Shown here: positions 1-9,417 of the stretch, piece after piece | Layout: every line of letters starts with the position of its first letter | How positions within the stretch are numbered: position 1 is the stretch's first letter | Source of the DNA: Actinomycetota bacterium | Lineage (GTDB): Bacteria > Actinomycetota > Thermoleophilia > Solirubrobacterales > Solirubrobacteraceae | Assembly: GCA_005884115.1 (NCBI GenBank) | Contig: VAXW01000005.1 | Span: 930,001-994,000, forward strand | Length of the DNA stretch: 64,000 bases | Direction of reading: 5' to 3' | Notes under the pieces: model-generated | Seen by the model: only the letters and a program-made list of their open reading frames with translations | What the model was told of the DNA's origin: nothing | Databases searched by the model: none | Position numbers and translations under genes: made by a program

Positions 1-697
1 CGCGATCGCGGTGCAGCTCAACGTCGGCGACCAGGCGACTCTCCGTCAGCAGCGTCAGAGCATGCAGCGCCATGCCAAGCGCGCTCGACGGCGGTTGCTC
101 GAGCGCGCAGGCATGGCCGCTCGCCAGCACATAGATCTCGCGAGCCCCGAGCTGCACGGCATGCGAGATCGGAGTGTTGTTCGCCACCCCTCCGTCCATC
201 AGCGTGCGGTGCCCCCAGGCCACCGGCGGTAGGACGGCGGGAATCGCGGCGCTGGCCATCACGGCGTCGATCACCGGCCCGCGCGAGAGCAGCAATTCCT
301 CGCCGCTCATCACATCCACAGCGACGACGTGAAACTCGATCGGCATCTGCTCGAGACGCAGATGCTGACTGTGCGCGACAAGGAGCTTCCGCAGGCCCGA
401 CTCGGGCACGAGGTGATCGTGGGATCCGAGGAAGCCGAGCAAGCCGCTGAGCGGATTGAGCGGAAAGATCTGCCCGCGCCGTACGTTGCGCCAGATCTCC
501 GCGAGCGCAGTCGCAGTCTCGACCGTCTGAGGACGCGACGCGATGAACGCACCGTTGACGGCCCCCACCGAGGTGCCGACGATCAGCCGCGGCACGATAT
601 CGCGCTCGTACAGCGCCTGCAGCATGCCGACCTGCACCGCGCCGAGGCTCGCTCCGCCTGAGAGGACGAAAGCGATGCGATCGGAGGGCGAGCTCAT
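1..697 (-). CDS. Patatin-like phospholipase, RssA-type (3' end beyond window)
   Basis: Predicted lipid acyl hydrolase with a Ser-Asp dyad; the C-terminus lies outside the left edge. About 232 residues are visible. The oxyanion-hole motif GGASLG is at residues 14-19, the nucleophile elbow GTSVG at 41-45 (Ser43), and the catalytic Asp in MDGGVANNTP at 168. This order and spacing is that of the short bacterial patatin family (RssA/YlbK type). The start is the ATG at 695-697 on the minus strand, because the first strand (IAFVLSGG) follows within ten residues. No signal peptide is seen, so it is probably cytoplasmic. The physiological substrate cannot be read from sequence. Confidence 0.88.
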   Translation of the reverse strand, partial: MSSPSDRIAFVLSGGASLGAVQVGMLQALYERDIVPRLIVGTSVGAVNGAFIASRPQTVETATALAEIWRNVRRGQIFPLNPLSGLLGFLGSHDHLVPESGLRKLLVAHSQHLRLEQMPIEFHVVAVDVMSGEELLLSRGPVIDAVMASAAIPAVLPPVAWGHRTLMDGGVANNTPISHAVQLGAREIYVLASGHACALEQPPSSALGMALHALTLLTESRLVADVELHRDR

Positions 698-871
698 GCC
701 CTTTCGTGTCGCTATAGGAGCGGTCCTTACGCCGCCATGTTCACCCGAGAGTTCGGCGGGCAGCCGCATTGAGAACTTGGTGGGAGACAGCACCAAGCAA
801 CGCGATGGGCCGGCTTGGGTCATCCGCGCCGACCGCCGATCCCCTCGGCGCTTCGGTGCGGCGATTCAGCC
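698..871. other. Intergenic gap between patatin and Ig/PKD protein genes
   Basis: 174 bp between two minus-strand genes. It should hold the patatin promoter and the 3' end of the upstream transcript. No hairpin with a T-tract and no convincing ORF was seen. Confidence 0.4.
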
Positions 872-2305
872 CTAAGACGGGCAGGCGATCGGCTTGGAGC
901 TGGTTGGCTTGAGGCACGCGTCGATGCGTGCGGGCAGCCTGTGGCGGCGAATCGAAAAGCGCGTGTACTTGCCGATCTCGCCGGGCTTCGACACACGGAT
1001 CTCGAGCGCGACGCCGGCGGGCAGGGAACGCTCGAACCGCCGAAATGTGAGCAGAACGGTCGTCGCCCTGTGTCTGCGTCTGCTCAAACGCGCAATCCGG
1101 CTCTCGGAACCCGTGTGGCACCGACGCCCCTTACATGTCACCGTGACGCGAGCAGCCACGGGCGCCTGCACGGTGAGCAGACTGATCTTCACGCCCGAGG
1201 CCGTCTCGGCGCCCGCGATTCGGACGATCGGAAACGGCTGCATGAGGACGAGACGAGCGACGCCTACCTGGATCGTCTGAGTCGCGACGCTCGAAAGGCC
1301 GTTGGCGTCGGTCACCTGCAGCCGTACGGTGTGACGTCCGGGAGTCGAGAACGAGGTCCGCAGTACACGTTCTCCCGGCTGGAATGGACTGCTTCCCAGG
1401 GCCCAGGCAAAGTGCGTGATCGGGCTGGAGATGTCCGAAGAGGTAGACACGAGCGACACGGATTCGCCAACGTTGGGAGCCGACGGAAACCACCGGAACG
1501 ACGCCACGGGCGCGGAGGGGGAGAGCGCTGACGGAGGTCCCGTGAGCGTGAAGGTCGCCGGGTCGCTCGCGCCAGTGTTGCCCGCTTCATCGCGCTGTTC
1601 GGCCTGCACCGTGTAGACGCCCGGGCCAAGGCCGCCGAACGTGCCTGACCATGCTCCACCTGAGGCCTGCACCGTGAGGGCCTCGACGGGGGCCGCAGCC
1701 CCCGCGGTGGGACCCGCAAACAGCTTGATCGTGATGGCGGGCAAGTCGCCCTCGGAGGTGCCCGCCGTTCCGGCGACCTGCTCGGATTCGCCGCTCCCCG
1801 AGCTGCCATTGACCGGCGAGGTGATGGTGACTCGTGGTGGCATCGTGTCAACCGTGAACGTCACCGGCGCGCTCGTGCCAGTTTCGCCGAATGCTCCTAA
1901 CTGTTCCGCTTGCGCGGTGTAGGTGTCAGGGACCAGCGGCTGCGTGGGTCCAAGGAACCACGTGCGAACCGTAGGCAGTTCAGTACTCAGCGTCTGGACG
2001 GGTTCGCCGTTGGCGGTCCTGCCGGCGTAAATCTTGAGCGTCACGGGAAAGACGTTTTCCATAAATTCGTTGTACTCGCTCGTGGTCCCGCTGAAGGTGG
2101 GCGTCTGGTTGTTGGTGACCCTCCCGTTGGGTGGCCATGTGATCGTGACGTTGGGCGGTTCTGCCGCCGCGACGCCCACCGGACCCAGGGCGTACGCGAG
2201 GACCGCCACCAATGCGGCGCGCGGCAGCCGTCGTAGCCTCCTTCTCGTGGGGCGCCGCCTAACGGCAGCTAGGCACGCCATCTGCCTGGCGGAACAAGCG
2301 GTCAT
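872..2305 (-). CDS. Secreted Ig-like/PKD-domain protein, unknown function
   Basis: Predicted exported or surface protein of 477 aa. Residues 1-48 form an Arg-rich n-region and a hydrophobic stretch ending in VAAAEPP, a plausible Sec signal. Two Ig-like modules follow (about 50-150 and 155-255, with KIYAG and KLFAG signatures). Next is a PKD-like domain (about 268-345, with STPGRHTVRLQVTD). The C-terminal module holds a C-x4-C pair (CKGRRC) and GKYTRFSIRR. The same PKD plus C-terminal module ends the neighbouring upstream giant protein, so the two are paralogues sharing a tail. The ATG overlaps the upstream stop as ATGA, which implies translational coupling. An adhesion or envelope-scaffold role is inference from domain type only; no catalytic motif is visible. 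Confidence 0.8.
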   Translation of the reverse strand: MTACSARQMACLAAVRRRPTRRRLRRLPRAALVAVLAYALGPVGVAAAEPPNVTITWPPNGRVTNNQTPTFSGTTSEYNEFMENVFPVTLKIYAGRTANGEPVQTLSTELPTVRTWFLGPTQPLVPDTYTAQAEQLGAFGETGTSAPVTFTVDTMPPRVTITSPVNGSSGSGESEQVAGTAGTSEGDLPAITIKLFAGPTAGAAAPVEALTVQASGGAWSGTFGGLGPGVYTVQAEQRDEAGNTGASDPATFTLTGPPSALSPSAPVASFRWFPSAPNVGESVSLVSTSSDISSPITHFAWALGSSPFQPGERVLRTSFSTPGRHTVRLQVTDANGLSSVATQTIQVGVARLVLMQPFPIVRIAGAETASGVKISLLTVQAPVAARVTVTCKGRRCHTGSESRIARLSRRRHRATTVLLTFRRFERSLPAGVALEIRVSKPGEIGKYTRFSIRRHRLPARIDACLKPTSSKPIACPS

Positions 2306-5300
2306 GACGATGGGCAGGTGATCGGCGTGGTCCCAGCGGGCGCAAGACAGGCGTCGAAGCGTACAGGTCGTCTGCCGCGGCGGATGGTGAAGCGCGTGTA
2401 CTTACCGATCTCGCCCGGCTTGGAGACGCGAATCTCGAGGACCACGCCCACCCGCAGGGAGCGCTCGAATCGCCGGAACGTGATCGCCGCCCCTCTCACC
2501 TTGCCCGAGACCGCTACGCGGGTCTGCGTCTTGACCGGACAACCACGACCTTTGCACCTCACCACGATCTGTGCCCCCGCCGACGCCTGCACGCTCAGCA
2601 GGCTGAGCTTGAGCCGAGAGGCTGTGTGGGTGGTGACGATTCGGACGATCGGGAAGGGACGCATCAGAGGGAGCGGGGCCGGGCTCACTTCGATCGTCCT
2701 GGCCACGACGCTCGAGAGTCCGCTGGCGTCGCTGACACGCAATCGCACGAGATGCCGCCCCGGAGTGGAGAAGGAGGTGCTGATCACGGGCCCTCCCGCG
2801 GCAAACGCGCCACCCCCTTTCAGGTCCCACGCGAAGGCGGTGATCGGCCCGCCCGCGGAGGTCGAGCTCGAGACCAGCGAGACGCTTTCCCCTGTCTGCG
2901 GGGCTGAGGGGAACCAGTAGAACGCCGCCGTAGGGGGACTGGGGGTGTGGGCGGGCGCGGCCGGCACGACCGTGAAGGCGATCGTGGGGCTGACGCCGAC
3001 GTTGCCAGCGTCGTCGGATTGCTTGGCGCGAAGCGCGTAGGTGCCGGCTCCCAATCCTGCAAAGGTGGCAGACCACGCTCCCGAGGCCGCGCTGACCGCG
3101 ATGCTCTGCAGCGGGGCCTGACCGTCGGTGACCGCCGAGCCCGAGTAGAGCTGCACGATCACGCCCGACAGATCGTGTTCGGCGGTGCTCGCCGATCCCC
3201 TCACCAGCTGCGATCCGCTACTCGTCGAGCTGCGGTCCGCCGGGTAGCTCAACGTGACCCGCGGCGGAACCGTGTCGATCGTGAAGCTGAACGAGGCCGT
3301 TTCACCAATGGCGTTACCAAACAGGCTTTCTTGGGTGGCCACGGCCCTGTAGCTGCCGTCCGCCAGCGCCGGGCTCGCTTCGCTAGAGGTCCAACTGCCA
3401 TCGATGCCTGGAGCGGTCGCTTTGGCGACTTCCGAATTCGAGTCGTCGTAGATGTGGACGACCACTTCGCTTGCTTCATCGCTGGTTCCGGTGAAGGATG
3501 GCGTTGGGTCATTGGACCGCGACGGCGGTACGTTCAAAGTCACCGTCGGCGCAGCCGTATCCACGGTGAACGTCCGCGCTTCGCTCGAGCCGGTCGGGTT
3601 TCCGATCGAGCTTTCCTGCATGGCGACGGCCGTATATGTGTGCTTTCCGTTTGCTAGTGCAGGGTGTGCGTTGCCCGAGATCCAACTGCCGCCAGCGGGT
3701 GTGGCCGTGGCGGTTGCGACCACGGAGCCCGCCGCTTTGCCTCCTGCGTAGATCCTCACCGTGACCACGGTGGTGTCGCTGGCGGAACCGGAGAAGGACG
3801 GCGTCGCATCGTTGGAGCGCGCTATCGGCGGATTCAGCGTCACCGTCGGCGGATTCGTATCAACGGTGAAATCGACTGGCCGGCTGGTGCCGGACGGGTT
3901 TCCGAGCGAGCTCGCCTGAGTGGCGATAGCTGTGTAGGTGTGCTTGCCGCCAGACAGGCTCGGACTCGCTTTGCCAGAAGTCCAGGTGCCGCCCGACGGC
4001 GTGGCCGTTGCGCTGGAGACTTCCGAGTTCGACGCATCGTAGATGCGGACGATGACCGGAGTGGTGTCGCTTGCCGAGCCTTTGAAGGTTGGCGCGGTGT
4101 CGTTCGACGGTGATTTCGGCGCGTTCAAGGTCACCGTGGGCGAGGTCGTGTCGACGATGAAGGTCACCGCTTTGCTCCTGCCCGGAGGATTTCCGAGCGA
4201 GCTTTCCTGCGTGGCCACCGCCGTGTACTGCCCGCTCGAGAGCGGCGGGCTCGCGTTGCCGGACGTCCAAGCGCCGCCGGTGCCCGTCGCCGTCGCCGTC
4301 GCAACCAGCGCGCCTTTGGCAGCCGCTCCAGCGTAGACCTGGATCGTGACACTTGTGATGTCGCTCGCGGATCCGGTGAAGGACGGCGTGGTGTTGTTGG
4401 AGGGCGATTTCACCGGGTTCAAGGTCACCGCCGGAGAGCTCGTATCCACCACGAACGTCACCGGTGAGCTCGTGCCGGCCGGGTTTCCGAGCGAGCTTGG
4501 TTGCGTCGCGACGGCCGTGTACTGGCCGCTGGAAAGCGCAGGGCTCGCTTTGCTGGATGTCCAGCCGCCGCCTTCCGGCGTCGCCGTGGCCGTCGAGATG
4601 ACCGTGCCTTTCGCGGTGCTTCCGGAGTAGATCTGGACGGTAACGGAGGTCGTGTCGCTCGCCGAGCCGCTGAACGACGGCGCGGTGTTGTTGGAGGGCG
4701 ATTTTGGCTGGCTCAACGTCACCGTGGGCGAGGTCGTGTCCACGATGAACGTCCGCGGTTGGCTCACGCCCGAGGGGTTTCCGAGCGAGCTTTCCTGCGT
4801 GGCGACCGCGGTGTACTGGCCGCTCGAGAGAGCCGGGCTCGCGTTGCCGGACACCCAAGCCCCACTGGTCCCTGGGGCAGTAGCGCTCGACACGACGGCG
4901 CCTGTCGCCGTGGCTCCAGCGTAGATCCGCACCGTGACCGGGGTCGTGTCGCTCGCGGTGCCCGAGAACGCCGGCGTGGTGTTGTTGGAGCGCAGTGCCG
5001 GCGAGTCCAGCGTCACCGTCGGGGCGGCGGTGTTCACCGTAAACGTCACGGGTTCGCTGACCCCGGCGGGGTTCCCGAGCGGGCTTGGCTGCGTGGCGAT
5101 CGCGGTGTACTGCCCGTCCCGCAGGGGCGGACTGGCGTGGCCAGATGTCCATTCGCCACCGTTGCCGGCCGCGGTCGCGGTAGAGACGACGGTGCCTTCC
5201 GCCCTGGCTCCGGCGTAGATCTGGACCGTGACCGCAGTGGTGGCGCTTGCGGAGCCGGTGAACGACGGCGTCGTGTCGTTGGATGGCGATTTCACGGGGT

Positions 5301-6933
5301 CCAGCGTCACGGTGGGCGAGGTGGTATCGACCGTAAAGGTGACCGGTTCGCTCACGCCCGCGGGGTTTCCGAGCGAGCTTTCCTGGGTGGCCACGGCGGT
5401 GTACTGCCCGCTCGAGAGGGCGGGGCTGGCGTGGCCGGAGGTCCAGCCGCCACCGGTGCCCGTGGCGGTGGCGGCCGCGACGACCGAACCTTCCGCCGCG
5501 GCTCCGGCGTAGATATGGACGACCACGGAGGTCGTGTCGCTCGCCGTACCGGTGAACGACGGCGTGGTGTCGTTGGAGGGCGATTTCGGCTGGTCCAAGG
5601 TCACCTGAGGCGAGGCCGTGTCCACCGTAAAGGTCACCGGTTCGCTCACGCCCGAGGGATTACCAAGCGAGCTTTCCTGGGTGGCGATCGCGGTGTATTG
5701 CCCGCTCGAGAGGGCGGGGCTGGCGTGGACGGAGGTCCAGTCGCCACCGGTGCCGGTGGCGGTCGCGGTCGAGGCGACGGTGCCTTTCGCCGTCGTTCCG
5801 GCGTAGATCTGGACGGTGACGGGGGTGGCGTCGCTTGCGAAGCCGGTGAACGACGGCGTCGTGTCATTGGATGGCGATTTCACGGGGTCCAACGTCACGG
5901 TGGGCGAGGTGGTATCGACCGTAAAGGTGACCGGTTCGCTCACGCCCGCGGGGTTTCCGAGCGAGCTTGCCTGGGTGGCCACGGCGGTGTACTGCCCGCT
6001 AGAGAGGGCGGGGCTCGCGTGGCCGGAGGTCCAGCCGCCACCGGTGCCCGTGGCGGTGGCGGCCGAGACGACCGAACCTCCCGCCGCGGCTCCGGCATAG
6101 ATGTGGATGACCACGGAGGTCGTGTCGCTCGCCGTACCGGTGAACGACGGCGTTGTGTCGTTGGAGGGCGATTTCGGCTGGTCCAAGGTCACCGTCGGCG
6201 AGCTCGTATCGACGGTGAAGGTCCGCGCTTCGCTCGAGCCGGCAGGGTTTCCGAGCGAGCTTTCCTGGGTGGCCACCGCCGTGTACTGCCCGCTCGAGAG
6301 GGCCGGATCGGCATCGCCAGAGGCCCAGCCGCCACCGGTGCCCGCGGCTGTGGCGGTCGAGACGACCGAGCCTTCCGCCGTCGCTCCCGCGTAGATCTGG
6401 ACCGTGACCGGGGTGGTGTCGCTGGCGGAGCCCGTGAACGACGGCTTCGTGTCGTTGGAGGGCGATGGTGGCTGGTCCAACGTCACCGTTGGTGAGGCCG
6501 TATCGACGGTGAAGGTCACCGGCGGTTCGCTCCGCCCGGTTTCCGTCAGGATGTTGGTCTGCGTGGCCTGCGCCGTGTACACGCCGTCGCTCAGCGGTGC
6601 GGTCGGTTCGAGCGACCAGGTCCCGTCGACCGGGGGAAACGAGGTTGCCAACGTCTCCAGGGGCGTGCCGACACTTGTTCCCGGGTAGATGTTGAGCTCG
6701 ACTTCATCGAGGGGGTCGTCGGTGGTTCCGCTGAACGACGGCGTCTGGTCGTTGGTCACGGTCCCGCCGGAGGGGCTTGCGATGGTGATGTTGGGGGGTT
6801 CAGCCGCGGCGACCGAGATCGGCCCAGCGGCGACGGCGGCGAGTGAAGCGATGGCCGCGCACAGGAGGCCTTTCCTTAGCCCTCTCGTAGGGCCGTCCTC
6901 GCGGCCAGGCCGCGATCGTCTTTCCATCCCCAT
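2302..6933 (-). CDS. Giant secreted protein with 13 tandem Ig-like modules and PKD tail
   Basis: Predicted surface protein of 1543 aa. The start at 6933 is chosen because GGAGG lies 8 nt upstream and the next residues form a signal peptide ending AAAEPP near residue 44; a longer frame to 7056 lacks this. A minus-strand TATATC/TATCAT near 6990 could be the -10 box. Thirteen Ig-like modules of about 95 aa follow. Most open with TVTL and contain SPSNDTTPSFTGSASDTT, QIYAG, ALSSGQYTAVATQ and SLGNPAG. A PKD-like domain (about 1335-1410) and a C-terminal module with a C-x4-C pair and GKYTRFTIRR complete it. Modules 3-4 and 5-6 are nearly identical in DNA, so the array grew by duplication of a two-module block. 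Adhesin-like architecture is known for such arrays; the ligand is unknown. It is coupled to the next gene by ATGA. Confidence 0.85.
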   Translation of the reverse strand: MGMERRSRPGREDGPTRGLRKGLLCAAIASLAAVAAGPISVAAAEPPNITIASPSGGTVTNDQTPSFSGTTDDPLDEVELNIYPGTSVGTPLETLATSFPPVDGTWSLEPTAPLSDGVYTAQATQTNILTETGRSEPPVTFTVDTASPTVTLDQPPSPSNDTKPSFTGSASDTTPVTVQIYAGATAEGSVVSTATAAGTGGGWASGDADPALSSGQYTAVATQESSLGNPAGSSEARTFTVDTSSPTVTLDQPKSPSNDTTPSFTGTASDTTSVVIHIYAGAAAGGSVVSAATATGTGGGWTSGHASPALSSGQYTAVATQASSLGNPAGVSEPVTFTVDTTSPTVTLDPVKSPSNDTTPSFTGFASDATPVTVQIYAGTTAKGTVASTATATGTGGDWTSVHASPALSSGQYTAIATQESSLGNPSGVSEPVTFTVDTASPQVTLDQPKSPSNDTTPSFTGTASDTTSVVVHIYAGAAAEGSVVAAATATGTGGGWTSGHASPALSSGQYTAVATQESSLGNPAGVSEPVTFTVDTTSPTVTLDPVKSPSNDTTPSFTGSASATTAVTVQIYAGARAEGTVVSTATAAGNGGEWTSGHASPPLRDGQYTAIATQPSPLGNPAGVSEPVTFTVNTAAPTVTLDSPALRSNNTTPAFSGTASDTTPVTVRIYAGATATGAVVSSATAPGTSGAWVSGNASPALSSGQYTAVATQESSLGNPSGVSQPRTFIVDTTSPTVTLSQPKSPSNNTAPSFSGSASDTTSVTVQIYSGSTAKGTVISTATATPEGGGWTSSKASPALSSGQYTAVATQPSSLGNPAGTSSPVTFVVDTSSPAVTLNPVKSPSNNTTPSFTGSASDITSVTIQVYAGAAAKGALVATATATGTGGAWTSGNASPPLSSGQYTAVATQESSLGNPPGRSKAVTFIVDTTSPTVTLNAPKSPSNDTAPTFKGSASDTTPVIVRIYDASNSEVSSATATPSGGTWTSGKASPSLSGGKHTYTAIATQASSLGNPSGTSRPVDFTVDTNPPTVTLNPPIARSNDATPSFSGSASDTTVVTVRIYAGGKAAGSVVATATATPAGGSWISGNAHPALANGKHTYTAVAMQESSIGNPTGSSEARTFTVDTAAPTVTLNVPPSRSNDPTPSFTGTSDEASEVVVHIYDDSNSEVAKATAPGIDGSWTSSEASPALADGSYRAVATQESLFGNAIGETASFSFTIDTVPPRVTLSYPADRSSTSSGSQLVRGSASTAEHDLSGVIVQLYSGSAVTDGQAPLQSIAVSAASGAWSATFAGLGAGTYALRAKQSDDAGNVGVSPTIAFTVVPAAPAHTPSPPTAAFYWFPSAPQTGESVSLVSSSTSAGGPITAFAWDLKGGGAFAAGGPVISTSFSTPGRHLVRLRVSDASGLSSVVARTIEVSPAPLPLMRPFPIVRIVTTHTASRLKLSLLSVQASAGAQIVVRCKGRGCPVKTQTRVAVSGKVRGAAITFRRFERSLRVGVVLEIRVSKPGEIGKYTRFTIRRGRRPVRFDACLAPAGTTPITCPSS
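5220..6220. repeat. Higher-order tandem repeat inside the Ig-array gene
   Basis: The stretch starting near 5221 and the stretch starting near 5811 are almost identical over about 400 bp, offset by about 590 bp, which equals two Ig modules of about 295 bp. This is a recent duplication of a two-module block within the coding sequence. Confidence 0.75.
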
Positions 6934-7135
6934 ACGCCCGGCCTCCAGCCCGGCTTTCAGGTACCGCGTCCGATTTCTCCGGCGCGAATGATATACGCGA
7001 GACGCTCGCGCGGCTCCAGCTATGGGGGCGATTTCAGACCGCTTCGGCGTGGGCAATCGCGTGGGCCTGCCAGTCGCCCCCTCAGGCGCTGTCGCGGCGG
7101 ACGCGCTCGCCTGGAGAAGGGCCAGGAGACCTTGG

Positions 7136-8074
7136 TCAGCGGATGCGTGGCGGCCTCGTGAAGAGCCCGTTCAGCCGGCCGCTGCGTGGATCGCCGGCGC
7201 CGGCGAGAAGCGGTAAGCCGAGCGCTTCCTCGATGGTCGCGAGTGTCCCGTAGTGATCGACCGGTCTACCCTCGCGCGCACCACCGCGCACGTCGGGCCC
7301 GATCACGATCGTGGCGATGCGCCCACCACGCGCCAGCCCGCCACAGCATCCCCTGCTCGTGCGACCCTCATCCCAGGTGAGCACGAGGAAGCCGTGCGGC
7401 CCGAGCTCGCGCAGCAGGGGCGGGACGGTGTGCGACAGGAACCGGTCCGCACCCGCAATGCCGCAGTCGTGTCCGTCGTCGCAAAGGTTCGGCGAGATCC
7501 AGGCGTAGCTCGGCAGCCGTCCGCGGCGCAGGTCCGCGGCCAGTTGCGCGAAGCCGACGAGGCGGCGGCAGCGATGCGGAGACAGGGCGATGTCGTCGTA
7601 GTAGATGAAGGGGTTGTGCTTCTTGGCGTAGCCCGCGGCTGCGGCACCGCGAAAGCATCCCCGGGGCTCGTCCTCGAGGTAGGCCTTCCAGGAGATCCCC
7701 TTGGCTTCGAGCTGGTCGACGATGTTTCGGGCCTCCACGTGGCAGGTGACGCAGTCCGAGCTCACGCCGTCGGTCGAGCCGCTTGTCAGGGCCAGGTAGT
7801 TGGGCAGCGAGGGATGGGTGATGGCATAGCTCTGCGTCGCCAACCCCGAGCGGCGGAGCAGCGCAGTGGTGTAGCGAGCCGAGGGGTTCGCGAGGACATC
7901 GCTGGCCTCCGCGTTCTCCATCACCATCACGACCACGTGCGAGGACGCCGAGCGCGGAAGTCCGGCCTCTGGCCCAACGCTGAGAGGCCTGCCTGCGCGG
8001 GCCTGACCACACCCGGCGGCGAACAGGAGCGCGAGCGCGACGGCGCTCACCCTCTCAAGCATGCGTCGCTGCAC
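7136..8074 (-). CDS. Phosphoesterase-family lipoprotein (acid phosphatase-like)
   Basis: Predicted secreted phosphoesterase of the family that includes phospholipase C and acid phosphatase AcpA (PF04185-like). Evidence is the N-terminal HVVVMVMENAEASD strand-plus-metal motif, HPSLPNYLALTSGS, SPNLCDDGHDC and the late VLTWDEGRTSRGCCGG with VIGPDV. The first residues include a hydrophobic segment ending FAAGC, a somewhat degenerate lipobox, so the mature protein is probably membrane-anchored outside the cell. The first codon is GTG (8074); an ATG at 8062 (MLERVSAV) is equally possible and keeps the whole signal. The 312-aa length suits the family's short members. The phosphoester substrate is not predictable. 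Confidence 0.85.
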   Translation of the reverse strand: MQRRMLERVSAVALALLFAAGCGQARAGRPLSVGPEAGLPRSASSHVVVMVMENAEASDVLANPSARYTTALLRRSGLATQSYAITHPSLPNYLALTSGSTDGVSSDCVTCHVEARNIVDQLEAKGISWKAYLEDEPRGCFRGAAAAGYAKKHNPFIYYDDIALSPHRCRRLVGFAQLAADLRRGRLPSYAWISPNLCDDGHDCGIAGADRFLSHTVPPLLRELGPHGFLVLTWDEGRTSRGCCGGLARGGRIATIVIGPDVRGGAREGRPVDHYGTLATIEEALGLPLLAGAGDPRSGRLNGLFTRPPRIR

Positions 8075-8230
8075 GGTCTGATCATCGTACGCGGCGCTCG
8101 ACCGCTGCCTCGACCGTCATCGGGGCCTGCTGCGGCGCTGTGGCCGCCCTTCATCGGTGACGCACGAATTGGCGCTCGTATACACGTCGAGGGGTGCTAG
8201 CAACTCACCAGTGGCGGGCATCCACTCAGC

Positions 8231-8458
8231 ATGGGGAGATATTCCTGCCCCGTCTGCGACGCGTATGTACCGCCGGTGAGTATCGGACGGGTCCTGGGTG
8301 GAGAGATTCTCAGGCCGACGCACGACGGCCGATTGATCGAACGGATGCGATGCACCACTTGCGGTGAACGTCTCGAACGGGTGGCGCTAACGCACTGGCA
8401 CACGGCAGGCTCGCTCGCGCCGAGGGAACCGCTGGTGCTCATCGAGTCCGCCTCGTAA
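8231..8458 (+). CDS. Small putative zinc-ribbon protein
   Basis: 75-aa frame with two CxxC knuckles, CPVC at residues 6-9 and CTTC at 41-44, spaced as in zinc ribbons. The knuckles and lack of low-complexity sequence argue for a real small protein. Against it, no clear Shine-Dalgarno precedes the ATG and the family is not recognised. A 150-aa opposite-strand frame covers the same region but has no recognisable motif, so I prefer this one. Confidence 0.45.
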   Translation: MGRYSCPVCDAYVPPVSIGRVLGGEILRPTHDGRLIERMRCTTCGERLERVALTHWHTAGSLAPREPLVLIESAS

Positions 8459-8881
8459 TGAACCGTTCCAGAGCCGTCCGTGTCGGCCAGGTACCCGAGC
8501 GAATCTGCTCGGAGTGCGTTGACAGCCCGATGCACCTGCACCGAGCGTAATCCCGACGCGCCGGCGGAGACGACCTCGAGGGGCATGGGGCGGCGCGATG
8601 GCGGCTGGACTGGCCGAGGTTCTTGCCGGCGCACCGCGAGCGACGTCAACGTCAGCGTCTGCTCAGGCCCTCACGCGTTCTGGATCGGGTGCGGTCGCCG
8701 GTGCCCGGGCGATAGCGCGTCGGCGGAAGCCCGGCTCGCGCCCACTGGGCGTGGTGCTTCGCTTTGGATCCTGGTGCGGCGGGTAACTATGAAGGTGCGC
8801 TCGCGCTTGCGGGCGCCCTACAGGGCCTGATCTGCGAGCGCCGTGGGCGGCTCGTTGAATCGCGTGGAAAGGAGATCGACA
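8459..8881. other. 423-bp stretch without a supported gene
   Basis: Several overlapping open frames occur (for example 8480-8830 plus), but their translations are Arg/Ser/Gly-biased and start without ribosome-binding sites. I see no RNA gene or convincing terminator. It probably holds the promoter of the following small gene. Confidence 0.4.
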
Positions 8882-9220
8882 ATGGCGCCACCCGGACGGC
8901 TGCCGAACGCAGGTGACATCGGCTCGTTGCAGTCCTGGGCGCGCGAGTTGCGCGCCAGGATCGCTGGCATGTCTCGACCTCCGATGGTCCGCGCCAGCTT
9001 CGACGCGGTCAGGGTGGAGGCCGAGCTGTACGACGCCCTATACGGGAGGCGAACGGGGACGGTCGACAACATCGTGCCCGTGAGCGCCGACGCGGCGGCT
9101 CGAAAGCAGACGGGCGTCGTCTCAGCGACCTCCTCCACGCCACCCGCCAGCGGTGAGCGCCGCGAGACGCGACGCGACGCTCGCGACACGCACAAGCAGG
9201 ACCTGCGCCACGCCGCCTGA
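8882..9220 (+). CDS. Hypothetical protein, 112 aa
   Basis: The ATG at 8882 is preceded by AAAGGAG with a 7-nt spacer, one of the best ribosome-binding sites in the window, so the frame is probably translated. The middle (about residues 15-65) looks like an amphipathic helical region (SWARELRARIAG, VRVEAELYDALYGRR). The last 40 residues are hydrophilic and rich in Ser, Thr and Arg. There is no signal peptide or membrane segment. I do not recognise the family. Confidence 0.55.
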   Translation: MAPPGRLPNAGDIGSLQSWARELRARIAGMSRPPMVRASFDAVRVEAELYDALYGRRTGTVDNIVPVSADAAARKQTGVVSATSSTPPASGERRETRRDARDTHKQDLRHAA

Positions 9221-9417
9221 GCGTATCTCGCCGCGAGCGCCCGCTCGCCTGGCTCGGGGCTGGCGTCCACGGTCTAGGGCAGCGCACCCGAGGAGACGCT
9301 CGAGACCTTCCGGGGGGTTGACAAGCTCAGCCGGCGAGGTATGACACACATAGGCATCTCTCAAGCACTTGCTGGCAGAGGTCGGCCGGCCCCAACACAG
9401 GACGAAGGAGGTACGCG

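Noticed and set aside
4501..6495. A 664-codon plus-strand open frame opposite the Ig-array gene
   Set aside because: It is Arg/Gly/Val-biased and periodic, a shadow of the tandem repeats on the minus strand, which has a signal peptide, a ribosome-binding site and recognisable domains.
2302..6933. Regularly spaced repeats resembling an array
   Set aside because: The period is about 295 bp, in frame and coding for Ig modules; there are no short palindromic repeats with unique spacers, so it is not CRISPR.
8197..8649. 150-codon minus-strand frame over the zinc-ribbon ORF
   Set aside because: Composition is Ser/Arg-rich without motifs, and it conflicts with the better CxxC-containing frame.
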